From NCBI GenBank assembly GCA_023935145.1, contig CM043703.1, positions 21,625,227-21,689,226 on the forward strand: a DNA stretch of 64,000 nt, written 5' to 3'. Below, one piece after another: positions 11,040 through 23,923 of this stretch (its first letter is position 1; every line of letters starts with the position of its first letter). Below the pieces are notes generated by a model that made no database searches, was not told the DNA's origin, and worked only from the letters and a program-made list of their open reading frames with translations. Source of the stretch: Bretschneidera sinensis. Its lineage: Eukaryota > Streptophyta > Magnoliopsida > Brassicales > Akaniaceae. The translations under genes were made by a program, and so were the position numbers.

Positions 11040-11663
11040 CATTTATAATTTGCTTTCCATCAATTTTCTTTTTGATTCTTTAGAGAGGGAGGGAGAGTTT
11101 TGAAGAAGACTCTTTGTTGTAAAAAAGTTGGATAAGGTCACTGCCCATTGGGGTCAAGTTGGGCTCATGGCCATGGGGGATATATATGCCTACTTACACC
11201 AAACAGTAATCGACTCTTTTTCTAACTGTAATATTCCACATTTGTTTCTCCTCTCTTAAGAAATCAAACAAGATACCATTATTAATTGTACCTATCTTCT
11301 TCCTTCCAAATCTTTGAAAGAATCAAAAACCGATGGAATATATATATGTACTTGAAAGATATCATAAAAAAAAGTATGCAAGTTTTTTTCTTCCCTATTT
11401 TACAAATCGGTGAAATGCTTGTTAATTTTGATCTAAAATGGAGTTTTTCAATAATCTGTCACGTTTAATCATATCCCATTGTATAGGTATCGTTTTTTTT
11501 TTTTCGTTTAAGACCTATATATCCGATTCATTATCTTATTTGTTCAAAAAATTTAAAACAAAATTGGGTGTCTACTTAGTACTGTTAATTAAGTATCCAT
11601 ATGAATGTTTTAAAAACTCTATATATATATATATATATATATATGAATGAATCACCTTAGTCA
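11040..11663. other. AT-rich intergenic region with a (TA)n tract
   Basis: No gene is supported. A (TA)n run is at about 11621-11644. Confidence 0.5.
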
Positions 11664-11844
11664 AAAAACAGTGTTTATTTTCATGTTCTTTGGGTTCCCA
11701 AAAGCTCAGCGTGCAGAGAATTAATATTTTTTTTGAAAGTTGCAGATAATTAATCTTTGATTTTTAGCAAATTTTCATGTTGTATCCAAATAGATTACCA
11801 TGAAAATCAGCTGTGATCAAAGTTCCATGAGTTCCATCTCAAGG

Positions 11845-11909
<65 letters not shown>

Positions 11910-12077
11910 TATATATTATTAGAGTATCAAAAACTTAGTATTAGTATTTTACAGTCACCAAAATATCACTAATAATGGTATACAATCCTATTAATTTAAC
12001 TAAAAGCATATTATATATCAAAGTAATCTTTTTTTTTATACATATAACAAAGTATTCATAGAATCACTGAAGCCTTG
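11664..12077. repeat. Dispersed duplicate (copy 2) with expanded (TA)n
   Basis: Direct-orientation match to 4715-5079. A (TA)n tract of about 54 bp at 11849-11902 replaces the few bases GATATATATTATTA at the same place in copy 1. The match ends at GAAGCCTTG, about 20 bp beyond the stop codon of the neighbouring minus-strand gene. Confidence 0.85.
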
Positions 12078-12095
12078 TATGTATGACTAGAAAAA

Positions 12096-12726
12096 TCAAG
12101 GAAATTTCCATGGAAGGCATTGAAGCTTTGGGCAAGATGCATTCCATGTGCTTCTACATTCACCTTCTGCACCATCACAACACTTGCACACAACTCCAAG
12201 GGTCGCAAACATCTTTGCATTTGCATGCCCTATATATCAATCACAAGCTATATTATAATTAACATATTATTACTACTTAAATATAATAATTAACCAAAAT
12301 TATAGTATATATAAAACTTATTTGTTAAGAAAAATGAAAAAGCAATAAAATTAATGAATACACATAAATTAAGGATGACAATTCGCGAGTTTTTCACGGT
12401 TAATTGATCCAAACCGTACACACGGGTATGGATAGAAATAAATGAGTTTTTCGTAGTTACGAAAAGTATTTAATGGTTTTTAACGGTTTCCAGTTTGAAT
12501 TCAAATAATATGATAATTAAACGGATACGGTGATTAATATGTCAAATTTTGCAGATAACCTATTTATTACCGTTATATACATGCATGTATAAAGTTTTCT
12601 ATGATAATTACCATGTTGATGAGAAAATTGTATTGGCCTTGCTTCCACATGATCTGTTGGGTATTGAGATACTGCAACAATAATTAAGAGCAAAACAAAT
12701 AACCCAGAAAACTTAGGCATACTCAT
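12096..12726 (-). CDS. Small secreted cysteine-rich peptide, two exons
   Basis: Exon 1 is 12612-12726 and exon 2 is 12096-12229. The intron has GT-AG ends in phase 1, and the total of 249 nt gives 82 residues. Residues 1-29 look like a signal peptide (MSMPKFSGLFVLLLIIVAVS) with a likely cut near VEA. The mature part has six cysteines near the C-terminus: VVCKCCDGAEGEC, then SCPKLQCLPWKFP and stop. I do not recognise a named family. The layout suits an apoplastic signalling or defence peptide, which is inference. The reading frame is intact, unlike most of this window, and a TATA box lies just upstream. The alternative is a gene on the edge of a duplicated block with no function. Confidence 0.72.
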
Positions 12727-12792
12727 ATCTAATTATTAATTTGGAAAGAATTTCTTATATTATGCTTGATGCTTAATTTGAGGTTGTGGGTG

Positions 12793-12802
12793 ACTATTTA
12801 TA
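12793..12802 (-). promoter_or_regulatory. TATA box of the cysteine-rich peptide gene
   Basis: TATATAAATAG on the minus strand lies about 70 bp upstream of the ATG at 12726. Confidence 0.5.
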
Positions 12803-12809
12803 TATATTA

Positions 12810-13857
12810 GAATCTGAATGGTGTAGATCTTATGGAGAAGAATGATAGCCGACATGCCACACGTTTTCATCTCCGTTAATTCTCTTGAGGTGTGTGACTT
12901 TCAATCAAGTATTCTACTGGGTCCACCAACTTTAGATTTCTAAATGCTTTTTTTGATAATTTTTTCTCATCACCTTCCTTTTTGGTTTTGAATTATTTTC
13001 ACGTGTTTTTTTTTTTCAAAAACACGACATTTAATTAAATTTAAAAGTTTTTGATAATTTATTTTAATACATTTTATTGAATAACACATACTCGATTTCA
13101 TATTTCATAGAAAAATCAATATATATTTTTTTTAATTTCGATTTAAATTTATTGTTTAAATTAAATTTTACATAATATTTTTTAACATTAAAACTTTTAA
13201 TTAAGATTTACAAAGTTTTGTAATTCAATAGCATAACATTTTAAAACTAAATCCAGTAGTTAATAATCACAAATTCAAAAAAAAAAAAAAAAGCTGCAAA
13301 TTTTACAATCTTATTGTTGATATTTTTGGCTAGTTCTCGATGACTCATAATTTTTTTTTGAATAACATGACTCATAATTTTAAAACCTAACTCTTAAATA
13401 CGTCTTGTTTTTTCTGCTAACGTGCCAATTACTAGTTTATGATCACAGTTTTTTATTATATAAATTCAAAATTCCACTGTGTTAAACTATGATTTCATTG
13501 TTCTTAACTTTCCTTTTGCATTATATTTAAGTAACAAAATGCTGCACTTTTTGTTTCAAATTTATTTTTTATCTTTTCCCTTTTAAATATTTTTGATTCA
13601 TAATACAAAAAATTTATTTATGTTAAATTAAAATGAAGTATTATTTATTCTAAAAAAATGGAGTATTATCTTTTGATCATATTCTTCTTTATGCCATTTT
13701 CAATAACAAAATATTGTGACTTTTACAATTTTTTTGTTTATCTTTTTGATGAGTTCTACTTAATTAATTAAATGGTTTATAGATTAGAAACCAACCTTTC
13801 CAAACGAATTCTATGTTTTTTTATAATTTTGTTTTTTTTCTATTTGACGAGGTCTAT
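12810..13857. other. AT-rich intergenic region
   Basis: No gene or recognisable element. Low-complexity A and T runs are common. Confidence 0.5.
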
Positions 13858-14339
13858 TCCATTAAATCTTGGGCTTTTGTCTAAAATCTGGATACTCGAA
13901 CAATGGACACGGGCTGAGTGAGGGGTGAGAGCTCCTCAACGAATGTACGAAGTGCAAAGTGCGCCTAAAGCACCAATGCGACACAATCAGGCCCGAGCTG
14001 GGCACGAGCACGTGGTGTGTTGCACTGTGAGCCTTTATCTTTATCCCTTCTTTTAACAGAAGTAGATAAGAATCCCAAATAAATGCTTATAAAGTATTTT
14101 ATTTCTCATTTTCTTATCAATGTGGGACAAAAGCAATTTAGGTTTTCAAACAACCCTTTATTCTCATTTTAAACTAATACATTAAGATTCCTTTTGAATC
14201 AAAATAAATACCAATTAAATCTCCAACCTGAGTTTAATTTAATGTACCCAATTAAAGATTTTTTTAATGATCATTAATTAGCTCAAATTAAGACCTTAAA
14301 ATGGTCTAAAATCAGCTCTTAGAGCTGATTTTTCCAACA
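13858..14339 (-). repeat. 3' LTR of the second copia element (partial)
   Basis: It starts on the minus strand at 14339 after the purine tract. It includes a short perfect hairpin (ATCAGCTCTAAGAGCTGAT) right at its start and the GC-rich block near 13905-14035, which is also seen at 19625-19795. Confidence 0.7.
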
Positions 14340-14870
14340 ATCCCCTACTTGTTTGAAAAACCAATTTTTTTAAAAATATATTACCACAATATCTCTGAGT
14401 CTTGTATGCAAAAAGAAGGTATCTTTTGATTTAAAAACTTATGTTAGTGTAATAACCTCAAACTCAAATCGAAATGAATGGTGTACTTTAGATTAAACCA
14501 ACATTCTTATGTGATATGACCGGAGCCACCACACACATACAATTCTTTTAGTTCGGTGATAATTTATTTTCACTTAGCACTATTATAGCCATGTGCTACA
14601 TCTTGGTTACATGGACCTTAAGAGAGCAAACCATAATTCTCTATAAGAAGCAACATGACTCCTTCATTCATATAGGTGAAGTTCCTCTTGCATTTATGTT
14701 ACTAGAACGCATTTTATAACTCCATTAAGAGTTTAATTCATCCTCTAAAATGTAACGAACGATATTACTCATTAAAACCTAGGACTAGTGGTCTACTAGC
14801 ATTAGGTTAGGTTGCCATCATTACTGACTTTTAAATGGTTTGAGCCTCATCTCTTTAGATGTCCTATTTA

Positions 14871-17800
14871 CTAGGTCTCTTGCGAGTACTTAGTAAGTGG
14901 ATCAACCAAGTTCTTACTTAACTTTACATAGACAAGTGTAATTATATCATTTTGTATCAATTGTCTCACATATTCATGTTTAATATTGATATGTGTAAAC
15001 TTACCATTATAGGTACTACTATAATCTGTTGATAAATTAGCTTCACTATCATAGTAAAGTGAAACAAGAGGAATTGGACTAGGCCACAATTTGATGCCTA
15101 ACAATAAATTCCTAATCCATTCGACTTCCTTCCCAGTTTCCCTTAGGGCAATAAATTCAGATTCAATAGTTGAGTGGGATATACAAGTTTGTTTCTTTCT
15201 TATCGAAGAAATTGCACCCCAACTAAGAGTGAATATCCACCCACTTGTGGATTTATTATCTCCCACACTTGTAATCCAACTCACATCAGTGTATCCTTCT
15301 AATACACTTTGGTAACTATTGTAAAACAGTCCCAAACTATTGGTCTTCTTGAGATATCTCATTATCCTACCAATGGCTTTCCAATATTCTATACTAGGAT
15401 TACTTGTATATCTACTAAGTTTACACACATAATATGAAATATCTGGTCTAGTGCAGTGCATTGAATACATTAGACTACCAATAGCACTACTGTATTCAGG
15501 TTATGCCACTACTCTACTAGAATTATTCTGTAATTTAATACTTGGATCAAAATGAGTATTATACTCTTTGAAACCAATATGTTTAAACTTAGTTAACACT
15601 TTCTCAATATAGTGAGATTGACTTAAAGCATAACCCTCACTACGTTTCTTAATTTTAATTCCCAAGATTGTATCTATTTCACCCAAGTCTTTCATCTTAA
15701 AGACATAAGACAAATATTTCTTAGTTTCATTTACTCCTTCCATGTTGGTACCAATGATCAACATATCATCAACATATAAACAAACTATCACACCATAGTT
15801 TTTAGTAAATTTAGAGTAAATGCATCTATCAGCACTGTTATGTTTAAAACCGAAGGATAAAATAACAGTGTCAAATTTCTCATGCTATTGTTTTGGAGCT
15901 TGTTTTAGACCATAAAGAGATTTGACTAATTTACACACTTTATTTTCATTGCCTAGAAGAACAAACCCTTCGGGTTGTTCCATATATATTTCCTCATTTA
16001 AATCCCCATTTATGAAAGTAGTTTTTACGTCCATTTGATGAATATATAAATTATAAATGGATTCTAAAGCTATAAGGACTTTAATAGAAGTAATACGTGC
16101 AACTGGTGCATAAGTGTCAAAATAATCAATCTCTTCTTTTTATGTAAAACCTTTAGCTACTAGTCTTGCTTTGAAATTTTGAATAGTGCCATTAGTATTG
16201 TATTTCCTCTTAAACATCCATTTACACCCAATATGTTTTGATCATTTTGGTAAATCTACCAATACTCAAGTATTGTTACCCATCATAGAATCTGTCTCAT
16301 TATTAATAGTTTCTTTCTAAAAAGAAGCACCTCTTGAAGCCATAGCTTCCTTAAAAATTGTAGGATCATCTTCTAGGTTAAACACAATAGGTATTTTATT
16401 GAATACAATATTATTTTGGTCACCTTCAACCAGAAATAGCAATGATTGAGAAGAAATGAAATCAAGATCTAAAGTCTTCTCTTTTCTTGCCCTAATACTT
16501 CGTCTAGGTTCAACAATACTTTCAGGAACATTAGTTTTTCTATTATTAATTTCTTGTCTTAATCCTCTATTGGACTTATCTTTTTGAGACTCTTCTCCTA
16601 TAATCTCAAAATCAATAGAAAAATTATTTTCAAAGAATTCTACGTCTCGTGACTCAATAAGAACATCAGGTAGTCTATAGGCCTTGCTATTTTTCCTATA
16701 TCCAACAAATACGCATTTAGTAGCTCTAGGTTCTAATTTTGTTCTTTTAGGATACGAAATTATACAATATGCTAAACACCCCTACACTTTAAAATAATTT
16801 AAGTTAGGTTTTCTACCTTTCCAGATTTCATAAGGACTTAATTTTGTTTTATTTCTTGAAATCCTATTATGAATATGGGAAGCAGTAAAAAGTTCTTTAC
16901 CCCATAAGTTTAAAGGTAATTTAGCATTAACTAGCATGCAATTTACAATTTCAACTAAAGAATGATTTTTCCTTTCAGCCAAACCATTATGTTGTGGTGT
17001 GTAAGGTGCAGTGCATTGATGTATTATGTCATGCTCTTTATAGAATTGATCAAAATCATTTAAGAAATATTCCCCACCTCTATCAGAACGTAGAATTTTA
17101 ATCTTTCTATCAAGTTTATTTTCTACTTTTGATTTATATTTCTTAAAAATGTCAAAAGTTTCATATTTGGATCTTAATAAGCAAACATATAAAAATCTAC
17201 TTGCATCATCCACAAAAGTAATAAAATATATTTTTCCTCCTCGTGTTAACATACTGTTTAATTCACATAATTCAGATTGTATTAAACTTAAAATTTGTGA
17301 ATCTCTTTGTACCTTAAGAAAAAGGTTTCTTTACCATTTTAGATTGAACAAATATTTCACATTTACCAAAGTCATCATTTCCAATATTTATTAATTCTAA
17401 CTTATGCAAGCTCTTTAAATAACTAGAATTTCTATGAGCTAAACGACTATGCCATAAAAAAGATGACTCAACAATATAAGTAGAAACTGTGGCCTTATTA
17501 TTATTATTAATTCTCAACTTTTACATGCCATTACAAGAATATCTTTTTCCGACAAGCATGCCATTCTTTGAAAGTTTGACCTTGTTAGATTCAACAGAAA
17601 CTCGAAATCCTTTTTTATCTAAAAGATCTACATAAATTAAATTCTTTCAAATCTTTGGTACATGGATAACATGTAGAAGATTTAGGCGTTTTCTAGATGT
17701 GAAGTCAATCTCGACTATTTCTTTGCCATAAACTTTGATTCTGGCAGAGTTTCCCATTTGTACTTCTTGTCCATTTATCACTTCCTCGAATGTCTTGAAC

Positions 17801-18779
17801 ATTCCTTTGTCATTGCACACATGGACAGTAGCACCAGAATCTAACCACCATCTTGATACATCATTTTCCATATTAACCTCAGAGATCATAGTCACAAGAC
17901 TCAGATCGGTGATCATTGCTACAAGGTTCTTTTCAACCATGTTTGCCTTACTGATATCTGTACTCTTGCGAAATTTGCATTAATGAGCATAATGTCCAGG
18001 TTTATCATACACATGGCATTTCCATTTCTTAAATTTTCCTCTAGTCTTCTTAATTTTTCCTCAAGTTTTCACTTGTAAAGCATGCTTTTTAGTTTTGTTT
18101 GCCTCCACATGATGCACTTTAGGAACATTTTGAACATTACTACTTTTGTCACGTAAATGTGACTCTTCTTCAATACGAAGATGTTTTTGAATTTGTTCTA
18201 AAGTGTAGCCCTCAGATTGTGCAACAATCTTTTTCCATAATCCTTCCAACAAGGGGGAAGTTTAGCTATAATAGCCCCTACTTGGAATGATCCAAGCAAA
18301 ACAATTTTTAAAGCTCAGAGTTTATTGACAATAACTTGTAATTCATGCACTTATTTTAACACAGTTTTATTGTCAAACATTTTGAGTACTTGGAAACTAA
18401 ATACTTATTTATACCTTCTTCCTCTGCTTTGTATTCAAGAGCATTCTAAATATCACGAGTTGATTTGATGTCTATGAACAGGTCATACAAGCAGTCGGAT
18501 AATGTGTTCAGAATATACCCATGACACAGCAACTTGTCCTCCTCTCTTTTCTTTCTTTCTTTTTATAGTTGTTCGACCACTACTATTTGAGGCTGCTCTC
18601 CTTCCTTAGGTACTGGATCATCAAGAATGGGCTGCAAATTCGGATCAAATATATAGGAAATTTTTAACACAGTAAGCAAGAACATAATCTTGTCTTGCCA
18701 CCGGCTGAAATTATATCAATCAAATTGATCTAGCTTGACAAAGTCTTGATTCATCACTTTAAATGATTCCGTCTCCATT
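14871..18779 (-). pseudogene. Copia gag-pol, decayed
   Basis: Gag begins at an ATG at about 18779 (METESFKVMNQDFVKLD) with stops soon after. A knuckle-like CHVYDKPGHYAH with a damaged last cysteine lies near 18010. Protease is at 17647-17940 (WWLDSGATVHVC), the GAG-pre-integrase at 17314-17517 (LWHSRLAHRNSSYLKSL), and integrase at 16782-17252 (FVDDASRF, RSDRGGEYF, PQHNGLAERKN). The integrase C-terminal part leads to RT at 15501-16080 (LYVDDMLIIGT, FKMKDLGEI), then a stop at 15499-15501, then RNase H at 14871-15470 (YTDVSWITS, HSTIESEFIAL, HINIKHEYVRQ). The RT metal-binding YVDD is still present, but stops and frameshifts make the copy inactive. Confidence 0.9.
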
Positions 18780-18789
18780 TTGTTGGATA

Positions 18790-19795
18790 GAATTGAAGCC
18801 TTAAAATTTTTGTAATATTTTTTCTAACTGGAATAAAATATGAAAATCAAGACTTAGAGGCGTGAATTAATCACAGTCTTTAAGGCTTTATTCGTCCCCA
18901 CTTGAATAAACAAGTTTGCTATGGGTAGAAACGAATAGTCCTCCAGGATAGAACTAAGTCTCTAGGTTGAAGTCTGCATACAGCAAAATATTAAGAACTT
19001 CATATTTTATTCAGCGTTGAAATAATTGAAATATCATGGCAGAGGATTTTGAGAGAAAAAGATAGATGAAAGAAAGGTGTAGAGACACCTCTTTAAATAA
19101 TTCAGGACAATCATGTCTTTCCAATTTGGAAAGACATGATTTTCCATATTTAATCTTGTATTTAACTCATACATCTCTGACCTTTTGATTTAATTTGACA
19201 CATTTCTTATTAAATTCAAGGCTTTTGTCTAAAATTTGGATACTCGAACCCAAACAAAATCTATAAAGACACATAGATCCCCATACATCTCGATCGGAAA
19301 AGAATCAATAGAAAAAGAAAAAATCGAAATTGATCGATCTATTTCTAGAAACAAACAAAAAGGAAACAAAAGGCGAAACATAAATCATGGATCAACTAAG
19401 ACCTCTCGGGGACTCACTTAAGAATAAGAAAGAGGAATCTCATGTAAATACCATGGAATAAGGTTTGATCCTATTCATGGGGATTCCATAAATATTCCAT
19501 TCCAAAAATAGAAAGTTCAAAAGCTTGCCAATCTATGAGTCTCTTCCTTTATACATATGGCATCACCACTCCCTTTGGGAGCATGCACTAATTCAGAACT
19601 TAATTTGAAAGCCATATTTCGACCCGAGGGGCACGGGCTCAGGGCGAGAGCCCTTCAGCAAGGATGCACATGTGCAAAGTGCATGTGCATGTGCATGTGC
19701 AAATTGTAAAGTGACCGGGCCCGAGCTCAGGCCGGCGCACGGGCGCGTGGTGCGTTCATTGAAACTTGATGAGGCGCACGGGCGCAAGGTTCCTA
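18790..19795 (-). repeat. 5' LTR region of the second copia element, interrupted
   Basis: The part next to gag (18790-19253) and the GC-rich part (19616-19795) are separated by about 360 bp of unrelated sequence. A perfect 16-bp inverted repeat with a 1-nt spacer is at 19109-19141 (AATCATGTCTTTCCAA and its complement). The start of this LTR, as judged from the left one, is missing. Confidence 0.55.
19254..19615. other. Foreign-looking insertion inside the 5' LTR
   Basis: This block interrupts similarity to the left LTR and has a different texture from its surroundings: purine-rich, with TCTCGATCGGAAAAGAATC and CTCTCGGGGACTCACTTAAG. It looks to me like plastid intergenic DNA, but I cannot place it in a specific gene spacer. 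The 61-codon frame in it resembles no protein I know. Confidence 0.35.
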
Positions 19796-21190
19796 TGAAA
19801 TTTAAAAAAAAATGAAGAAAAAGAATCCACTGTTACTAATTTTGATTGAGAAAAATAGCTTTAACCTTTGCCTTTGCGCATGTTTCATGTTTGGTTTTCC
19901 TTTAACATCTTGAAAAGGGTTATTGAATCCTTTTTTTTTTTTGGATAGGATATGGAATCCTTTATTAGTATAGTCAAGAAAAAATGGACTACTTTCTTTT
20001 TTGGTAGTACAGGCCAAACAAAAGGATACTTTTCTATTTTTAGTCAAGGGAACAAAGAGGACTTGTTTTAAGGGGAACCTAAAAAACACTCATATGCCTC
20101 ATCAAGGATTCAAGATTCTTGCGTGTTTACTACGTCTAAGAATTGGGTACAATGAACTGACAATTACATGTATTTCTTTTTTTTTATTACTTTTCTTATC
20201 TTTTCAACAAAGTCTAGTTAATTTCTTGTGTTCTTCCTCGTGGCTATACTAGTTCACATTAGTCGATCATCACCTTGAAGTCAAGTTTGTTTTATTTATT
20301 AAGGTGAATGTTGTGAAAGTAATGAACAAGATAAGGCCAAAATGAGATTGAAACAAATGATAATAATTTAATTTTAATGTAAAGAAACTACTTAGTGTGT
20401 TCCAATTGCAAACCGTATTTATTGGCAACATTTTCAAATTGTAGGTAGAAATTACCTCCCCTTGAATACTCTTTCATTAACATCGAGATTAGCAACCTTA
20501 ATAGTTTTGTGGAACCCACATATCTCGATGTTGATTAAAAAGATCGGCATCTTTGAGTAGGGAGGGGAGGACTAGGGGAGCCTTGGCTCCCCCAAGATTT
20601 TCAAATGTCTTATAATATATGTAAGTGCAAGTATAAATGTCGCATGTACTTTTTCTTATGGCACTTCCAAAATGGTTTGAAATTTTGCGAAGTTATTAGG
20701 AGGTGATTGTCCCACTTTGATACAAGCCTACAAGTCTTATGATAAAATACCTAATTGATTTGGGTGTTACAGTAAAGGGTTATCAAAGACTATCTAGGTG
20801 TTTTAATGGTATCCGATTTTGTTTTGTAAGCCAATTATGAAAACAAGTGGTTCATGGCCTAGCTAGAAGCTTTAGAAATGGCTACACCTGGACAATGATG
20901 CTTTTTGGATGTGGGATTTTCATGAGCTTATTAAACCATCCCTCATCATTGATTTGGATGTGGATCGCACTGTGAAGTGCGCTCGATCGCACTTGTGGTA
21001 GAAAGTGCGTACTCAGTGGCCTCAGTACCACTGATCTCAATAGAGGTGCTTGAGCTACATGTTTATCAAATTCTAAACTACTCAAGCGTGCTCTATTGCA
21101 GCTGCAACTTTAGTCTTTTGGCAGGGAGTACTTAAAGCCCACTGCATGTGGCTCAAGTGCTCTTAGTGGTGCTACATAGTCATCAAGACT
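19796..21190. other. Intergenic stretch, nothing firm
   Basis: No supported gene. An 11-bp inverted pair AACATCGAGAT / ATCTCGATGTT is near 20477 and 20521. A block with GGGGAGCCTTGGCTCCCCCAAG near 20574 resembles transposon-end sequence but is too short to classify. The CGATCGCAC-type motif of the neighbouring Athila-like element appears at about 20985. Confidence 0.35.
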
Positions 21191-21307
21191 CAATTGGTCC
21201 AGCTTATTCAAATGCAACTTCTTCGTATCACTTGGTCTTGGATGCATAGGATAGACTTCAGGGAGGTGCACAGTTTCAAAGATGTCATCAATAATATTTT
21301 CAGATTC

Positions 21308-23471
21308 TTACTTAACATCCGAACTTGTGAAGCTATGGGTGAGGGTGACCTCCAATGGATCAGTGTGATGGACCTGAAAAACTTGCTCAACAACACTTTG
21401 CATCATACATTCATTAAAACATTCATCATCATTATCATCTTGGGGTAATTTCAGTGCATCCAATATCTTAAATTCTATTGTCTCACCATTTACCGTCACA
21501 CTTACAATACCTTTTTTCACATTAATGATTGTATCAGCAGTTCTCATAAAGGGTCTTCCTAAGATGATGGGCAGAGGTAATGGCATAGAGCATTCTTCCA
21601 TATCTAACACAATGAAGTCGGCAGACAAAATAAACTTACCTACTTTTACCGAGACATCCTCAAGTATACCTCTAGGTATTTTGATGCTTCTATCTGCCAA
21701 TTGCAAAGTGATAGAGGTTGGTTGAAGCTCCCCTAAACCTAGCTTTTCAACTACTATGTATGGTAGCAAATTGACACTTGCTCCTAGATCCAATAGTGCA
21801 CGCTCAAAAAAACTAGTTACCTATCAAGCAAGGAATAGTAAAACTACCCGGATCTTATAGCTTTGGTGGTAGTTTTCTTAATAATACCGCACTTACCTTT
21901 TCAGTTAGAGCCACTTTTTCATGCTCCTGAAACTTTCTTTTATTACTGCAACAATCTTTTAAAAATTTAATATAAGCAGGAATTTGTTTAATTGCATCTA
22001 ATAAGGGAATGTTAATTTCTACTTTGCTCAAAGTTTCAAAAATATCAAACAATTTATCTTTCTTTGGCTTTACTAACCTTTGAGGGAAAGGATGTGCATT
22101 CCACTTCTCCATTTCACTTACCTTTGATGTAGACACTTTATCTGGAGATGCTTGTGTAGGCTCATCAGCTCCTATGGTCTTCCCATTTCTGAGAGTTGTC
22201 ACGGCATTCAGTTGCTGATGTCCTCATGGGTTAGGTATTGGTTGGGCTGGAAGCTCACCTTGCTTTCTTCCACTCAGTTCCTTAGCCAGTTGCCCCATTT
22301 GTACCTCAAGTCTTTGAATTGCTTGCTCACGTGTTGTAGTGGTTTGTCTTTGCTGAGTCATGAACTGATCTTGTGATGTTATCAATTACCTTACCATACT
22401 CTCTAGGTCACTCTTCTTTGACTCTTGAATTGGTTGGGCTACTTGGTGGAAGTTCCTTTGTTGTCTCTAAAGGTTCAAGGCATTTTGATTGTTGCTCCAT
22501 GATAGGTTGGGGTGATTCCGCCATCCAGAGTTATAGGTATTTGCATATGCACTATTTGGTCCCAAATAGTTCGCTTGCTCGGGATCTATAGATGAATATA
22601 AATGACAAGTCTCGGTAGTGTGATCAAATTGAGAACATAAAGCACATACCTCGCGTTGTGTGGCTTATGGACTTGGTGAGGTGTTCTGAGCAGTCATGGC
22701 TTTTACAAGCATATCTAGCTTCCTTTCCATAACAGCTATCTGAGTCAGAATTCCACCAATTAAGTTAACTTCATACATGCCCTTACTCTTTACTCCTTAT
22801 CTCCCTCTGGATGAGAATTGTTAGGTGTGCTCACTCAATGCTTCAAACAGCTCCATGGCTTCCTCACTGCTCTTCTCCATCAGCACACCTCCACAACCTG
22901 AATCAGCAATACCTTTATTCATGTCATTTAGACCTTCATAAAAGACCAGTACCAACTCATCTTGAGGTAGGTTGTGATGTGGACATTTGTGAAGCAACTC
23001 ATTAAAGTGTCCCCATGCTTCAAAGAAAAGGTCTCCATCTCTCTGTTGGAAGGACTGGATCTCTTTCCTCATTTGCCTTGTCTTCTGAGCTAGAAAAAAC
23101 TTCTTTAGGAACTTGCTGGCCAACTCGTCCCAAGTGTGGATAGAAACTGCAGGCAATGAATTGTACCACAGTTTAGCATTATCTTTTAAGGAAAAAGGGA
23201 AAAGAATTAACGTCATTCCTTATTGGTCTAGGCCTTGGATATGCTGGAACTTGCAGAGATCGAAGAACTCCCGGAGGTGCAAGTGTGGATCCTCATTAGG
23301 TGTACCCCTAAAATGAGTCAGTGCATTGAGTATTTGCAGAGATATGTAGTAATTTCCTTCCGCCTCAAGTTGATACGCAATGCATGATGGCTGGTCTATG
23401 TTCTTTGGGATGAAGGATTGCTTCATCGGCCTTCGCTTAGGTGGTTGTTGATTTTTGATCTGTTCAGCCAT
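21308..23471 (-). pseudogene. Ty3-type gag and aspartic protease, decayed
   Basis: Gag at 22821-23471 carries the Retrotrans_gag core (FPFSLKDNAKLWYNSLPA, TWDELASKFLKKFF, FEAWGHFNELLHKCPHH) with an in-frame stop at 23220-23222. A region with CALCSQFDHT-like zinc-knuckle remains lies near 22600-22700. A linker at 21855-22202 (TTLRNGKT, HPFPQRL, KFLKDCCSNKRK, LTEKVSAVL, KLPPKL) is typical of Athila/Tat elements. Retropepsin at 21308-21793 shows DLGASVNLLP, close to the usual D-[ST]-G-A, plus PIILGRPFM. The Leu in place of Ser/Thr next to the catalytic Asp argues against activity. Confidence 0.88.
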
Positions 23472-23923
23472 TGGTACTTCATTCTCGAGTTCTTTTTCGT
23501 TCTCCTCAAAGTTGTTTCTAAGCCTTTGTCGGATGGTCCGCTCAAGCTCGGGATCGAGGGGAAAGAATACTGGATGTCAGGATCGAAGTTCATGCATGAA
23601 TCAGGTAAAACAGCTTCAGTGTAGCAGTGTTACACTGCTGCTCGGGTAACTCCTTGCCCGAATTGCTCTCGATCGCACAGGAGGGTGCGCTCGATCGCAA
23701 GTGTCACAGAAAGTTCTGCTGGTGTGCCTGAAACAGAAAATAAAAAGAAATTGATTAGGTTTTGATGAAATAATAAAGAAAAGGTAAAAAAACATAAACT
23801 AAAAATTTTTAGCTTTTAGATAAGAATGAAGTAGAATAAAATAACAAATAACGATGATTAAACTAAACGAAAATAATTCTAAAAGGAAATTTAGCGCAAT
23901 CCCCGACAATGGTGCAAAAAACT

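Larger units (their letters stand above)
13858..19795 (-). mobile_element. Ty1/copia LTR retrotransposon, decayed, minus strand
   Basis: The 3' LTR lies at the left. Its start TGTTGGAAAAATCAGC (minus) is at 14339, directly after the purine tract AGTAGGGGAT, and it is traceable down to about 13858. A broken 5' LTR lies at the right (about 18790-19795) and shares with it GCTTTTGTCTAAAAT, TGGATACTCGAAC and a GC-rich CACGGGCT block. Between them gag, protease, integrase, reverse transcriptase and RNase H can all be followed with many breaks. The tRNA primer site is not recognisable. Confidence 0.85.

Noticed and set aside
10667..11042. Open frames with long polyphenylalanine runs
   Set aside because: They are translations of the poly-A/T tract in the leader of the serine-rich gene.
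19236..19421. 61-codon lysine-rich plus-strand frame
   Set aside because: It lies in the foreign insert within an LTR and resembles no known protein.
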